From HGM04593 sp964470845 (GTDB lineage Bacteria > Bacteroidota > Bacteroidia > Bacteroidales > Bacteroidaceae), in contig CAYYEL010000019.1 of assembly GCA_964470845.1 (NCBI GenBank), positions 1 to 32,036 of the forward strand: a stretch of 32,036 nt of DNA. Direction: 5' to 3'. Below are positions 8,701-17,147 of the stretch, piece after piece. Every line of letters starts with the position of its first letter. Position 1 is the stretch's first letter. The translations under genes were made by a program, and so were the position numbers. The notes under the pieces were generated by a model. It did not search any database, was not told the DNA's origin, and saw nothing but the letters and a program-made list of their open reading frames with translations.

Positions 8701-10049
8701 AGGCTGCCTCCTTTCTCTTGTAGTTTCAGTACTTCGGCTTTGAATTGTCGGCCTCGGTCTTCGTAGCTTTTGAATAGGTCGAAACTGGCGCAGCAGGGGC
8801 TCAGAAGTACTGTCTCGCCGCTCTTGGCCATACGTGAGGCTGCCTCGACGCATTCGCGGGCACTTGTGGTGTCGGCTGTGGGAAGGCCCATCGGGTCGAA
8901 GAATTTGTGTAGTTTGCTGTTGTCGGCGCCTAAGAAGATGAGGCCGCTGCATTTCTCGCGTACGAGTGGGGCTATTTCGTTGTAGTCGTTGCCTTTGTCT
9001 TTGCCGCCCAGTATGAGTATGGTTTTTGTCTTCATACTTTGTAATGCGTACCAACAGCTGTTTACGTTTGTGGCTTTTGAGTCGTTTATGTATTCGACGT
9101 TGTTTATGCGGGCTACTTTTTCGAGGCGGTGCTCGACGCCTGCAAAGCTGCCAAGCGCTGTGCGTATGGTCTCTTTGCGTATGCCGGCGACGTTGGCCGA
9201 TATTCCTGCGGCCATCGAGTTGTAGAGGTTGTGTTTGCCTGTGAGCGACAGCTCTTCGAGCTCCATATTAAAAGGGGTGGGCTCGGTGAATACTATGCAC
9301 TCTTCGCCTGTGTAGGCTGCAAGGCCTGCTTTTGCTCTCTCGGCAAAGGGGTAGAGCTTGCCGTGTGGGTATTTGTGCAGCTCGCGTTGTATTATGGGGT
9401 CGTCGTTCCAATAGACAAAGGCGTCCTCGGGTTGCTGGTTCTGCAAGATGCGCAGCTTGGCATCGACGTAATTCTGCATACAGTGGCCGTATCGGTCGAG
9501 GTGGTCGGGGGTGATATTCAGCAGCACGGCTACATTGGCGCGGAACTCGTACATATTGTCGAGTTGGAAACTGCTGAGCTCGACAATGTAGTAGTCTTTG
9601 TCGTCCTCGGCTACTTGCAAGGCGAGGCTGTTGCCGATGTTTCCGGCAAGGCCTACGTTGAGCCCTGCCTCGCGGAATATGTGGTATATGAGCGAGGTGG
9701 TTGTGGTCTTTCCGTTGCTGCCGGTTATACACACCATTTTGGCTTTGGTGTAACGGCCAGCAAACTCAATCTCGGAGATTATGGGGATGCCTGCTTCGCG
9801 TACTCTCTCTATCATTGGTGCGTCGCCGGGAATACCGGGGCTTTTTATTATCTCTTGTGCATTTAGAATGAGCTCAGGGGTGTGCTTACCCTCTTCCCAT
9901 TGTATGCCTCGCTCGTCGAGCATTGCTTTGTACCTGTCGCCGATTTTTCCAAAATCGGATACAAAGGTGTCGAACCCTAATTTATGGGCAAGAATGGCGG
10001 CGCCTGCTCCACTCTCGCCTGCTCCCAGAATTACTACTCTCTTTTCCAT
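8697..10049 (-). CDS. murD: UDP-MurNAc-L-alanine--D-glutamate ligase
   Basis: MurD adds D-glutamate to UDP-MurNAc-L-Ala in the cytoplasm. The 450-residue protein has VILGAGESGAGAAILA at 6-21, the ATP loop GSNGKTT (110-116), the central domain with ITPDHLDRYG, and a C-terminal domain with NDSKATN and LILGGKDKGNDY. It is the usual family length. The gene lies 4 bases after mraY and overlaps ftsW by 4 bases. The 3' end carries the Shine-Dalgarno sequence of ftsW. Confidence 0.98.
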   Translation of the reverse strand: MEKRVVILGAGESGAGAAILAHKLGFDTFVSDFGKIGDRYKAMLDERGIQWEEGKHTPELILNAQEIIKSPGIPGDAPMIERVREAGIPIISEIEFAGRYTKAKMVCITGSNGKTTTTSLIYHIFREAGLNVGLAGNIGNSLALQVAEDDKDYYIVELSSFQLDNMYEFRANVAVLLNITPDHLDRYGHCMQNYVDAKLRILQNQQPEDAFVYWNDDPIIQRELHKYPHGKLYPFAERAKAGLAAYTGEECIVFTEPTPFNMELEELSLTGKHNLYNSMAAGISANVAGIRKETIRTALGSFAGVEHRLEKVARINNVEYINDSKATNVNSCWYALQSMKTKTILILGGKDKGNDYNEIAPLVREKCSGLIFLGADNSKLHKFFDPMGLPTADTTSARECVEAASRMAKSGETVLLSPCCASFDLFKSYEDRGRQFKAEVLKLQEKGGSL

Positions 10050-10053
10050 CTTA

Positions 10054-11310
10054 TTATCTTATCTTGAGGGTCATCAGGGTTACTGCGGCCATTATTATTG
10101 TTACTATCCAGAATCGTATTGTTATCTTGCTCTCGTGCATGGGGCGTTGAGGCCCTTTAAACAGGTAGCGACACTCTTTGTCGAGTTTATTGTCGGGGAT
10201 GCTGTAGTGGTGGTGCAGGGGGGCACAGCGGAATATGCGCTGGCGGATGCCCTTTTTCTTTCCTTGTTTAAAGTAGGCTGTTTGCATAATTACTGATAGG
10301 TTCTCGACTACGAATATTCCGCATATGAGCACTAAAAGTATCTCTTTGTGCAGGAGTATTGCTGTTACTGCAATTATGCCACCAATGGTGAGGCTGCCTG
10401 TGTCGCCCATAAATACCTGTGCGGGGAATGAGTTGTACCACAGGAATCCGATGAGAGCGCCGATAAAGGCAAAAGAGAATATTACTACCTCTTCGCTGCC
10501 CGGCAGGTACATTATGTTTAAATATTCGGCCCACCCGACGTGGCTCGATACGTAGGCAAGAACGGCGAGTGTTACGCCCATTATGGCTGCGTTGCCGCCT
10601 AACATTCCATCCATTCCATCGTTGAGGTTGGCGCCGTTGGATACTGCGGTTACGATGAATATTGTTACAATCACAAAGAATATCCAGCCTGCGGCGTTGG
10701 CATATTTGCCACAGAACGAGAATAGCTCGCTGTAGTCGAAGTTGTGGTTCTTTATAAATGGTATTGTTGTCTTATTCAGTTTCTCGGGGGTGCTGCGGTG
10801 CTGAATCTCTATTCTTTTATCGACCTGCACTGATATGTTCTCGCGCATCACTGCCTGTGGGCTCAGATAGAGTGTCAGTCCAATCACAAGACCGAGGGCT
10901 ACTTGTGATATTACTTTTGCCTTGCCGGGTATTCCTTCTTTATTCTTTTTAAAGGTCTTTATATAGTCGTCGATGAAGCCTACAATGCCCAACCACACTG
11001 TGGTTATGAGCAGCAGTATCATATATACATTGCTCAGACGGCCTATTAGCAGGCAGGGGACAAGAACGGCTACTATGATTATTATGCCGCCCATTGTGGG
11101 GACGCCTTGCTTTAGGTTGGTGCTGTCGAGGTCGCGCAGTGTCTCTGATATTTGACGCTTGCGGAAGAAGCGTATAAAGTACTCGCCGAATATGGTGGAG
11201 ATGAGCAGGGCAAGCACTATTGCACTGAGGGCGCGAAACGAGGTGTAACCAAAGAGGCGTGCTCCGGGAAAATCGTAATCTTGTAATATTTTGAATAATT
11301 CGTATAGCAT
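10054..11310 (-). CDS. mraY: Phospho-N-acetylmuramoyl-pentapeptide transferase
   Basis: MraY is an integral membrane enzyme that transfers phospho-MurNAc-pentapeptide to undecaprenyl phosphate, making lipid I. The 418-residue protein shows the catalytic aspartates in GFIDDYIKTFKKN and in NLNDGMDGMLGG, and the HHH motif in CAPLHHHYS. It is about 60 residues longer than the enterobacterial enzyme. The extra length includes a hydrophilic stretch between membrane segments (VDKRIEIQHRSTPEKLNK and following), which looks like an enlarged loop. The 28-base gap to murE upstream is the largest in the operon. Confidence 0.97.
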   Translation of the reverse strand: MLYELFKILQDYDFPGARLFGYTSFRALSAIVLALLISTIFGEYFIRFFRKRQISETLRDLDSTNLKQGVPTMGGIIIIVAVLVPCLLIGRLSNVYMILLLITTVWLGIVGFIDDYIKTFKKNKEGIPGKAKVISQVALGLVIGLTLYLSPQAVMRENISVQVDKRIEIQHRSTPEKLNKTTIPFIKNHNFDYSELFSFCGKYANAAGWIFFVIVTIFIVTAVSNGANLNDGMDGMLGGNAAIMGVTLAVLAYVSSHVGWAEYLNIMYLPGSEEVVIFSFAFIGALIGFLWYNSFPAQVFMGDTGSLTIGGIIAVTAILLHKEILLVLICGIFVVENLSVIMQTAYFKQGKKKGIRQRIFRCAPLHHHYSIPDNKLDKECRYLFKGPQRPMHESKITIRFWIVTIIMAAVTLMTLKIR

Positions 11311-11338
11311 ATATTATATATAAGGTGTTGGGGTGATA

Positions 11339-12793
11339 TTATGCTTTTAGTATTTTGCTTAACTCTTCTTTGTCGTCGAAGTGGTGCTTCACTCCTTTTA
11401 TATCTTGGTAATTTTCGTGTCCTTTCCCGGCAACAAGAATAACGTCGCCTTTTTGGGCAAATGCGCAGGCTGTTTTTATGGCCTCGCGGCGGTCGGCAAT
11501 GGCAATGACTTTCTTCTGTTGTTCGGGGCTGAGGCCTGCGAGCATATCATTTATAATCTCTTGCGGCTCCTCGAAGCGGGGATTGTCCGAGGTTATTATC
11601 ACGCGGTTGCTGCCTCGCACAGCCTCCTGTGCCATCAGAGGGCGCTTGCCTTTGTCGCGGTTGCCTCCTGCACCCACTACGGTGATAATGTTGCCTCGAC
11701 CGTGTAGTACGTCGTTAACGGTGCTCAGTACGTTCTTTATGGCGTCGGGTGTGTGGGCATAATCGACTATTGCCGAGAATCCCTCGTCCGAGTGGATTGT
11801 CTCGAAACGTCCCGAGACGGGCTTTAGAGTGCTTAGCAGGCGCAGTACCTCGTCGGGCTCTTTGCCCAGCTCCACTGCTGCTGCATATATTGCCAAAAGA
11901 TTGCTTGCATTGAAACGTCCTGTGAGCAGTGTGCTGAATTCGCGATTGTTGAAGTTGAGCAGCATTCCGTCGAGGTGTATCTCGTTTATGCGCCCTTTAT
12001 AGTCGGCCAATGTGCGTACAGAGTATTTTTTTATGTCGGCACGGGTGTTCTGCACCATCACAGGGCCGTTCTTGTCGTCAATGTTTACAATGGCAAATGC
12101 GTCGCGCGAGAGGTTGTCGAAGAAGCTCTTCTTGGCTTTCAGGTAGTTGTCCATTGTTTGATGAAAGTCCATATGGTCGCGTGTGAGGTTGGTGAAGATG
12201 CCGCCGGCAAACTCAAGGTTACCTACGCGACCTTGTGCAAGCGCGTGCGAACTAATCTCCATAAAGGCGTATTCGCAGCCTGCATCGGCCATTTTCCCTA
12301 AGAGCTCGTTGAGGCTGATGGGGTCGGGTGTTGTGTGGGTCGATGGATAGGGGGTGCCGTCAATGTAGTTGCAGACGGTTGACAGTAGGCCGCATTTGTG
12401 CCCAAACTCGCTGAAGAGGCGATAGAGCAGTGTGGCTATTGTGGTCTTTCCATTTGTGCCTGTTACGCCCACTAATTTCAATTTTTGTGTGGGGTTACCA
12501 TAGAATGTTGTTGCTACCTTGCCAACAACATCTTGTACGCTGGGCACACAAATATAGGCTACCGATGGGCTTAATTGCGTGGGCATTGTTTCGCATAATA
12601 TTGCTTTAGCTCCTGCTTCTATTGCTTTTTCTATATATTGATGGCCATCTACCTGTGTTCCGCGCATTGCTATGAACATATTTCCTTGCTCTATCTTGCG
12701 TGAGTCTATGTTTACAGCTGTTACATCGACCTCTTCTTTTGGAAGTACGATACGTGTATATTGAATGTTGCGTATAAGCTCGGATAGTTTCAT
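11339..12793 (-). CDS. murE: UDP-MurNAc-tripeptide synthetase (meso-diaminopimelate-adding)
   Basis: MurE adds the third amino acid of the stem peptide. The 484-residue protein contains the ATP loop GTNGKTT (112-118), a TTPDPISLNELL segment and the motif DNPR (403-406), which contacts meso-diaminopimelate in enzymes of that specificity. The wall therefore probably carries meso-DAP. NIDSRKIEQGNMFIA near residue 28 is the uridine-binding domain. The gene lies 12 bases after ftsI. Confidence 0.97.
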   Translation of the reverse strand: MKLSELIRNIQYTRIVLPKEEVDVTAVNIDSRKIEQGNMFIAMRGTQVDGHQYIEKAIEAGAKAILCETMPTQLSPSVAYICVPSVQDVVGKVATTFYGNPTQKLKLVGVTGTNGKTTIATLLYRLFSEFGHKCGLLSTVCNYIDGTPYPSTHTTPDPISLNELLGKMADAGCEYAFMEISSHALAQGRVGNLEFAGGIFTNLTRDHMDFHQTMDNYLKAKKSFFDNLSRDAFAIVNIDDKNGPVMVQNTRADIKKYSVRTLADYKGRINEIHLDGMLLNFNNREFSTLLTGRFNASNLLAIYAAAVELGKEPDEVLRLLSTLKPVSGRFETIHSDEGFSAIVDYAHTPDAIKNVLSTVNDVLHGRGNIITVVGAGGNRDKGKRPLMAQEAVRGSNRVIITSDNPRFEEPQEIINDMLAGLSPEQQKKVIAIADRREAIKTACAFAQKGDVILVAGKGHENYQDIKGVKHHFDDKEELSKILKA

Positions 12794-12805
12794 TGTTGTT
12801 GCTTT

Positions 12806-15037
12806 TTAGGGTTGGAGGGTTATTCTTACTTGTGTTCCGTATGTGGCCCGCACACCGGGCTTTACACTCTGCGAGACTGCGCGGCCGTAACCGCTTATGG
12901 TTGGGCGCAGGCCTGCTTTTCGCATAAGGTATATGGCGTCTTTTGCGCCCATCCCAACGACGTTGGGTACAGTGTTTTCGGCAATTTCGCTCACGTGGTA
13001 TCCTATTCCGCTACTATCGCTTACGAGCGCTCCCCACGTTGGTTCGTCGAGGTCGCAGCTTATGTTGCCGCTGTTTGTGCAAATATCCAACTCTTCGAGG
13101 ATGTAGTTGGCTGCGGTTATATTTCCACGCTTGGCGGTGGGATGGGGACTGTTTACTGTGTCCTTTGCTGCTGTAAGGTCGCGGCGCTCGCTCTTGGCCA
13201 TAATATTCTCGGCAATTTCTTTGAAGATTGGGCCTGATGTGCCTCCGCCACCACCGCCTGCACGCAGATTTTGTACAATGCAGGTGTATTCGGGGTTTTC
13301 CACGGGGAAGAATCCGCAGAAACTGAGCAGCCAGTAGCTGTTGCCGTCAATGACCTCGCTCTCAAGGGCTGTTCCTGTTTTGCCGGCAATTGTTACCTTG
13401 TTCGAGCGTGCCTTTGCTCCTGTTGCTCCTTTCTCGTTTACCACAGCCGAGAGGGCGCGTTTGAGTGTTTGAACGGTAGAGGGCTTGAGCATCTGCTCGT
13501 CGAGCACTCGTGGCTCAAATTCTTCTACTGTCTCGCCGTCGCGCATTATGGCTTTTACAAGGCGCGGGGCCATTCGTTTGCCGTCGTTGGCGATGGTGTT
13601 GTAGAATGTTACGAGGTTCAAGGCTGTTTGGGCAGTGGCGTATCCGCGCGACATTGCTTGGAGGTCGGAAGGCGACCATAGTTTGTTGTCGGGGGTGCGG
13701 AATGTGGGAGTGCCTTCGCACTGCAGGAGTTTGTAATTGTCTCTCATTCCAAACTTCTTTAGTTTGTCGGTGAAGCGTTCGGGCTCGTCCTTGTAAGCTC
13801 CGTTTATTATGAGTGCCATTCCAATGTTCGAGGAGTTTTGTATGACCTCGGTAACTGTCTGGTAGTCTCTCTTGGGACGTACTGCGTCGCGTATGGGGCG
13901 TCCGTGCATAACCATTACTCCGCCTTGTGCTTTGTAGCTTTTTACCGAGTCGTGCTCGTGTATCTTACCATCCTCGAGGGCTGCGGCAAGGGCTACGGGC
14001 TTGAATATAGAGCCGGGCTCGCGCAGGTCGGCAAGGGCGTGGTTGGGCGTGCCGTTGTTTTTATTCTGTCTGAAGGTCTCGATGAAGTTCCCATCGTCGC
14101 CTAATGATAGGTTGACAATGGCTTTTATGTCGCCGGTCTTTACTTCCATAAGTATTACCCAGCCTGCGCGTGAGCCATACTCGGTGAGGCCGCGGCGTAG
14201 GGCTTTCTCGCATATATCGAGCATCTCGACGTTGAGTGTTGTCTGGATGTCCATTCCGTGCTCGACGGGAATGTCTATTATCTCTTTCTCTTTTTCGGTG
14301 TGCATAAGTCCGGGCACGCCGCAGAGTATTGTGTCGTACTTTTCGTCAAGGCCGTGTTTGTCGGTTATTGGTCGGCCTGTCTTTTTGTTTTTCCCCAGTA
14401 TTGTGTAGTCGCCCAATGTGCTGTTGGCGAGTGAACCGAAGAATTTTTTGCGATATTTGTACTCCTCGCGCCACAGTCCCGAGATGCGAGCCTCCTTGCA
14501 GAGTATGGGTAGTTGTGTTATTTTGTGATATTGGGTGTATGATAGGTACAGTTGGTGGTCGGGACATAATGGGTATCTCTTTTTTCCAAAGCGTCCTTTA
14601 CGTCCTGTCTTAAAGTCGGTGAGGCCTCTTTTTAGATGGGCTTCAAACTCGGTGGCTGTCCAGCGGGGGATGATTCTTGCGAGGCCCTCGCACATTAGGC
14701 CGAGGTCGGCGTTCCATATTGAGTCTTTGTCTTTTTTTAGTTTCTCTCTCTCTTTATCGTTCAGTGTATATTCGCTTAGATTGTCGAAATTTATGTAGGG
14801 GCGATATTTTACAAGGTTGCTCACCATAAGCTCGCCTTTGTCGCTGAGAATGTCGCCTCGGCGGGGTTCTATGGGCTTGTTATATACGATTGCTCTCTCG
14901 GCAACGTCGAGCCAGAATTGTCGCTCAAGGGTCATTATTATACCTGCCTTGGCGATAATTATCATACCCCACACTACAAACCCGAAGATTAGCAGAAGGT
15001 TGAAACGAAGGATTATATTTTTCTTGAATTTAAACAT
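12806..15037 (-). CDS. ftsI: Septal peptidoglycan transpeptidase FtsI (PBP with C-terminal PASTA domain)
   Basis: This class B penicillin-binding protein crosslinks septal peptidoglycan with FtsW as partner. The 743-residue protein has one membrane segment (about 11-31). A non-catalytic dimerisation region starts at EPRRGDILSDKGELM (58-72). The transpeptidase domain carries SIFK (S343, K346), SSN (402-404) and KTGTA (553-557). A single PASTA domain fills about 688-743 (VPNVVGMGAKDAIYLMRKAGL). A run of six glycines (594-599) lies after the last catalytic motif. The C-terminal PASTA makes it longer than enterobacterial FtsI and more like Gram-positive PBP2x. It lies 14 bases after the ftsL-like gene. 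Confidence 0.95.
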   Translation of the reverse strand: MFKFKKNIILRFNLLLIFGFVVWGMIIIAKAGIIMTLERQFWLDVAERAIVYNKPIEPRRGDILSDKGELMVSNLVKYRPYINFDNLSEYTLNDKEREKLKKDKDSIWNADLGLMCEGLARIIPRWTATEFEAHLKRGLTDFKTGRKGRFGKKRYPLCPDHQLYLSYTQYHKITQLPILCKEARISGLWREEYKYRKKFFGSLANSTLGDYTILGKNKKTGRPITDKHGLDEKYDTILCGVPGLMHTEKEKEIIDIPVEHGMDIQTTLNVEMLDICEKALRRGLTEYGSRAGWVILMEVKTGDIKAIVNLSLGDDGNFIETFRQNKNNGTPNHALADLREPGSIFKPVALAAALEDGKIHEHDSVKSYKAQGGVMVMHGRPIRDAVRPKRDYQTVTEVIQNSSNIGMALIINGAYKDEPERFTDKLKKFGMRDNYKLLQCEGTPTFRTPDNKLWSPSDLQAMSRGYATAQTALNLVTFYNTIANDGKRMAPRLVKAIMRDGETVEEFEPRVLDEQMLKPSTVQTLKRALSAVVNEKGATGAKARSNKVTIAGKTGTALESEVIDGNSYWLLSFCGFFPVENPEYTCIVQNLRAGGGGGGTSGPIFKEIAENIMAKSERRDLTAAKDTVNSPHPTAKRGNITAANYILEELDICTNSGNISCDLDEPTWGALVSDSSGIGYHVSEIAENTVPNVVGMGAKDAIYLMRKAGLRPTISGYGRAVSQSVKPGVRATYGTQVRITLQP

Positions 15038-15051
15038 CTTTCAGGTATGGG

Positions 15052-15432
15052 TTATTTTACGGTGAAGGGTGGGTTGGTGGCGGTTTTTAACTGGCTCTGG
15101 TATCGTTGTACGTAATTTTCGATGTTCGATTGTCGGCTCTTCTCGGAAAATTCGCTTTGTTTGGTCAAAAGCATATATTTGGCATCTTGTCGCTCGGCTT
15201 TTAGTTGCTTAATCTGTTTGAGCTCTTGACGGTAGGCGTAGCGGTTGCTGACGTATATGAACGAGTAGAATACGATGAGTAGCATAAGCCATATGTTGTT
15301 AAGGAATATTTCGCTGCGGAACATTTTTCCACTCAGTATTTGGCTTATGAAATTGCCTTTTTTGCTTTTTTTGCGTGGGGCTTCTTGTTTCTCTTTGGGC
15401 TTGCTGTGGGGGGTGTTTATGTTCTGTTCCAT
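15052..15432 (-). CDS. ftsL: FtsL-like cell division protein
   Basis: This is a 126-residue bitopic protein with a basic, hydrophilic cytoplasmic N-terminus (KPKEKQEAPRKKSKKG), one membrane helix (about 45-62), and a periplasmic segment rich in Lys, Gln and Glu (about 64-100) that looks like a coiled coil. FtsL and FtsB proteins have this architecture and diverge fast. The position between rsmH and ftsI is the classical ftsL position, which carries most of the weight. It would form the FtsQLB complex that activates FtsWI. No separate ftsB is seen in the window. Confidence 0.85.
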   Translation of the reverse strand: MEQNINTPHSKPKEKQEAPRKKSKKGNFISQILSGKMFRSEIFLNNIWLMLLIVFYSFIYVSNRYAYRQELKQIKQLKAERQDAKYMLLTKQSEFSEKSRQSNIENYVQRYQSQLKTATNPPFTVK

Positions 15433-15441
15433 ATTGCTTGG

Positions 15442-16350
15442 CTACTCGTTTTTTATTGCTATGCGCAGCTTGGCGCTGCGTGAACGGGGGTTTGTTTTTT
15501 GCTCCTCGTCGGTGGGGAGGATTACTTTTTGTGTCTCGAATGGCGATTGTATGCGCCCGAAGAAGTCTTTCTCTATTTTACCTTCGATATTGCCGCTTTT
15601 CATAAAGTTTTTCACTATGCGGTCTTCTATCGAGTGGTAGGTTATTACTACTAATCGGCCGCCGGGTTTTAAGAGCTCTTTGGCTTGGGTAAGCATCTCT
15701 TTCAGGCTCTCGACCTCTTGGTTAATTTCGATGCGCAGTGCTTGAAATATCTTGGCCATCTCTTTTTTCTCGCGTTGTGGCGGGCAGAAAGGTTTTGAGA
15801 CTTCTATAAGGTCGCTTACTCGACGTAGGGGGCTCTGTGAGCGGCGCTTTACTATGGCTGCTGCCAGCTTGCGGCTGCAATTGAGCTCGCCATAGAGCTT
15901 GAATATTGTTGCAAGCTGCTCTTCGTCGGCGGTGTTCAGCAACTGGGCTGCGGTGCGGCCGCCGCGTTTGTTCATTCGCATATCAAGCTCGGCGTCGAAA
16001 CGGAACGAGAATCCGCGGGTCTCGTCGTCGAAGTGGTGCCCCGAAACGCCGAGGTCGGCCAATAGTGCGTCGATTGAGGAAACTTCGTAGTATCGCATAA
16101 AGTTGTGCAAAAAGCGGAAATTGCCCCTTACGAAAGTGAAACGCTTATCGTCGGGGGCATTTTTCTCGGCATCTTCATCTTGGTCGAAACTGTATAGGTG
16201 GCCTTTTTTACCGAGGCGGCTCATTATCTCTCGCGAGTGGCCTCCTCCACCAAATGTTACATCGACGCATATATCGTTGCTGCCTATCTGCATTCCATCG
16301 ACGCTCTCTTTAAGCATCACCGGTGTGTGGTAAACTATCTCTTCGCTCAT
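15442..16350 (-). CDS. rsmH: 16S rRNA (cytosine(1402)-N4)-methyltransferase RsmH
   Basis: RsmH (MraW) methylates N4 of C1402 in the decoding centre of 16S rRNA, using S-adenosylmethionine. From the ATG at 16350 the protein has 302 residues. It has the SAM-binding VTFGGGGHS (31-39), LADLGVSGHHFDDETRGFSFR (98-118), and the conserved end PRSRSAKLRIA. The frame stays open upstream to 16458, but that part is mraZ read in another frame. The ATG overlaps the mraZ TGA as ATGA, and AGAAAGGAGGG stands 4 bases before it, so this start is well supported. The family start (YHTPVMLKE) also fits. Confidence 0.97.
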   Translation of the reverse strand: MSEEIVYHTPVMLKESVDGMQIGSNDICVDVTFGGGGHSREIMSRLGKKGHLYSFDQDEDAEKNAPDDKRFTFVRGNFRFLHNFMRYYEVSSIDALLADLGVSGHHFDDETRGFSFRFDAELDMRMNKRGGRTAAQLLNTADEEQLATIFKLYGELNCSRKLAAAIVKRRSQSPLRRVSDLIEVSKPFCPPQREKKEMAKIFQALRIEINQEVESLKEMLTQAKELLKPGGRLVVITYHSIEDRIVKNFMKSGNIEGKIEKDFFGRIQSPFETQKVILPTDEEQKTNPRSRSAKLRIAIKNE

Positions 16351-16820
16351 TGTTCCCTCCTTTCTGTCTCTTTGTTGTCGGACGACATTATTTTTTCGAG
16401 CTCGCGGCCAAACTCCTCGGGGAGCATAAACGGCTGTTCGGCCCGTTCTTTTGCCCAAATTTCGATAGTATCGTCCATTCCTATGAAACGAACTTCTTGC
16501 TCGATGTTGGCGAGGTCGCGGTAACGCTTAGGTAGCAGAATGCGACCGTTGCCGTCGATTGAGAGCTCCTCGACATTGGCTACAAACATACGGAAAAGCA
16601 TCTGTCCGTGCGAGCTCCAGCGGTCGAGCTTGTTGCGTAGTTGGTCGAGAAGGGCGTTCCACGTCTCCTCGGGGTACAGTACAAGGCAGGGCTGATGCGG
16701 GTCTTTCCGCATCATAATGCGCTCGCATCCTGTTGTTTGCAGGGTGCGACGGAAGCAGGCGGGCAGAAATACTCGGCCCTTGCTGTCGGTTTTTGCCTCT
16801 ATGTTACCAATGAAACGCAT
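16347..16820 (-). CDS. mraZ: Transcriptional regulator MraZ
   Basis: MraZ is a DNA-binding regulator of the dcw operon, known in other bacteria to bind tandem repeats in front of its own gene. The 157-residue protein has the two AbrB/SpoVT-like swapped-hairpin motifs expected: DSKGRVFLPACFR (12-24) and DGNGRILLPKRYR (89-101). The C-terminus is charged. It is the first gene of the operon. The tandem repeat at 16861-16884 lies in its leader, which suggests autoregulation. Confidence 0.96.
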   Translation of the reverse strand: MRFIGNIEAKTDSKGRVFLPACFRRTLQTTGCERIMMRKDPHQPCLVLYPEETWNALLDQLRNKLDRWSSHGQMLFRMFVANVEELSIDGNGRILLPKRYRDLANIEQEVRFIGMDDTIEIWAKERAEQPFMLPEEFGRELEKIMSSDNKETERREQ

Positions 16821-16854
16821 ACTTTTTACTCTAAATTAGGATATTCGCTTCAAA

Positions 16855-16884
16855 ATTACACAATTCCCCACAATTCCCCACAAT
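16855..16884 (-). promoter_or_regulatory. Putative MraZ operator (10-bp tandem repeats)
   Basis: Read on the minus strand, ATTGTGGGGA occurs twice in direct tandem, followed by a third partial unit ATTGTG, all at a 10-base period. MraZ sites described in other bacteria are direct repeats with a TGGG core at a 10-base period, so the match is close in core and spacing. The array lies immediately downstream of the -7 box at 16891-16898, where binding would block initiation or escape. Binding itself is inferred. Confidence 0.65.
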
Positions 16885-16890
16885 AAAACA

Positions 16891-16898
16891 CAAATTTA
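16891..16898 (-). promoter_or_regulatory. Candidate -7 box of the dcw operon
   Basis: TAAATTTG on the minus strand fits TAnnTTTG. Transcription would start near 16884, giving a leader of about 64 bases to the mraZ ATG. The -33 partner is weak: only ATTG lies 18 bases upstream. The position next to the tandem repeats supports the call. Confidence 0.45.
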
Positions 16899-17045
16899 TT
16901 TTACCAAAGTTTTCAACAATTTGTTAATATCCTATCTGACTGAAAATAAATTCGTTGTCAGAGGTGTGTGTGGACGGGGTAAAGGGTGTTGAAAAATATA
17001 GTTGTTTTTCTCGGGGTCGATTATTTTGTTGTAAAATAGCAGTTT

Positions 17046-17079
17046 TTTGTGCTTGTTAAATTAAATTTAGTTACTTTTG
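17046..17079 (+). promoter_or_regulatory. Promoter of the M28 peptidase gene
   Basis: TTTG at 17046-17049 and TACTTTTG at 17072-17079 are separated by 22 bases, close to the Bacteroidota -33/-7 spacing. The predicted leader is about 60 bases to the ATG at 17148. Confidence 0.55.
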
Positions 17080-17147
17080 CTGCGTGTGGTGGTGAAATGT
17101 GGGTCTGTTTTTTTAATGAGTGGATTAACGACAAAATTCTATCGTAT

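Noticed and set aside
8701..9054. N-terminal extension of ftsW
   Set aside because: It is murD read in another frame, arginine-rich and without family features. The ATG at 8700 has an ATGA overlap and a strong Shine-Dalgarno sequence.
16351..16458. N-terminal extension of rsmH
   Set aside because: It is mraZ read in another frame. The start at 16350 matches the family N-terminus and has AGAAAGGAGGG upstream.
899..16820. Missing murF and ddl as a deletion
   Set aside because: The order seen matches the usual Bacteroidota cluster as I know it, with these genes placed elsewhere; a search of the full genome would settle it.
17049..17147. N-terminal extension of the M28 peptidase
   Set aside because: It would precede a clear signal peptide and include the -7 box.
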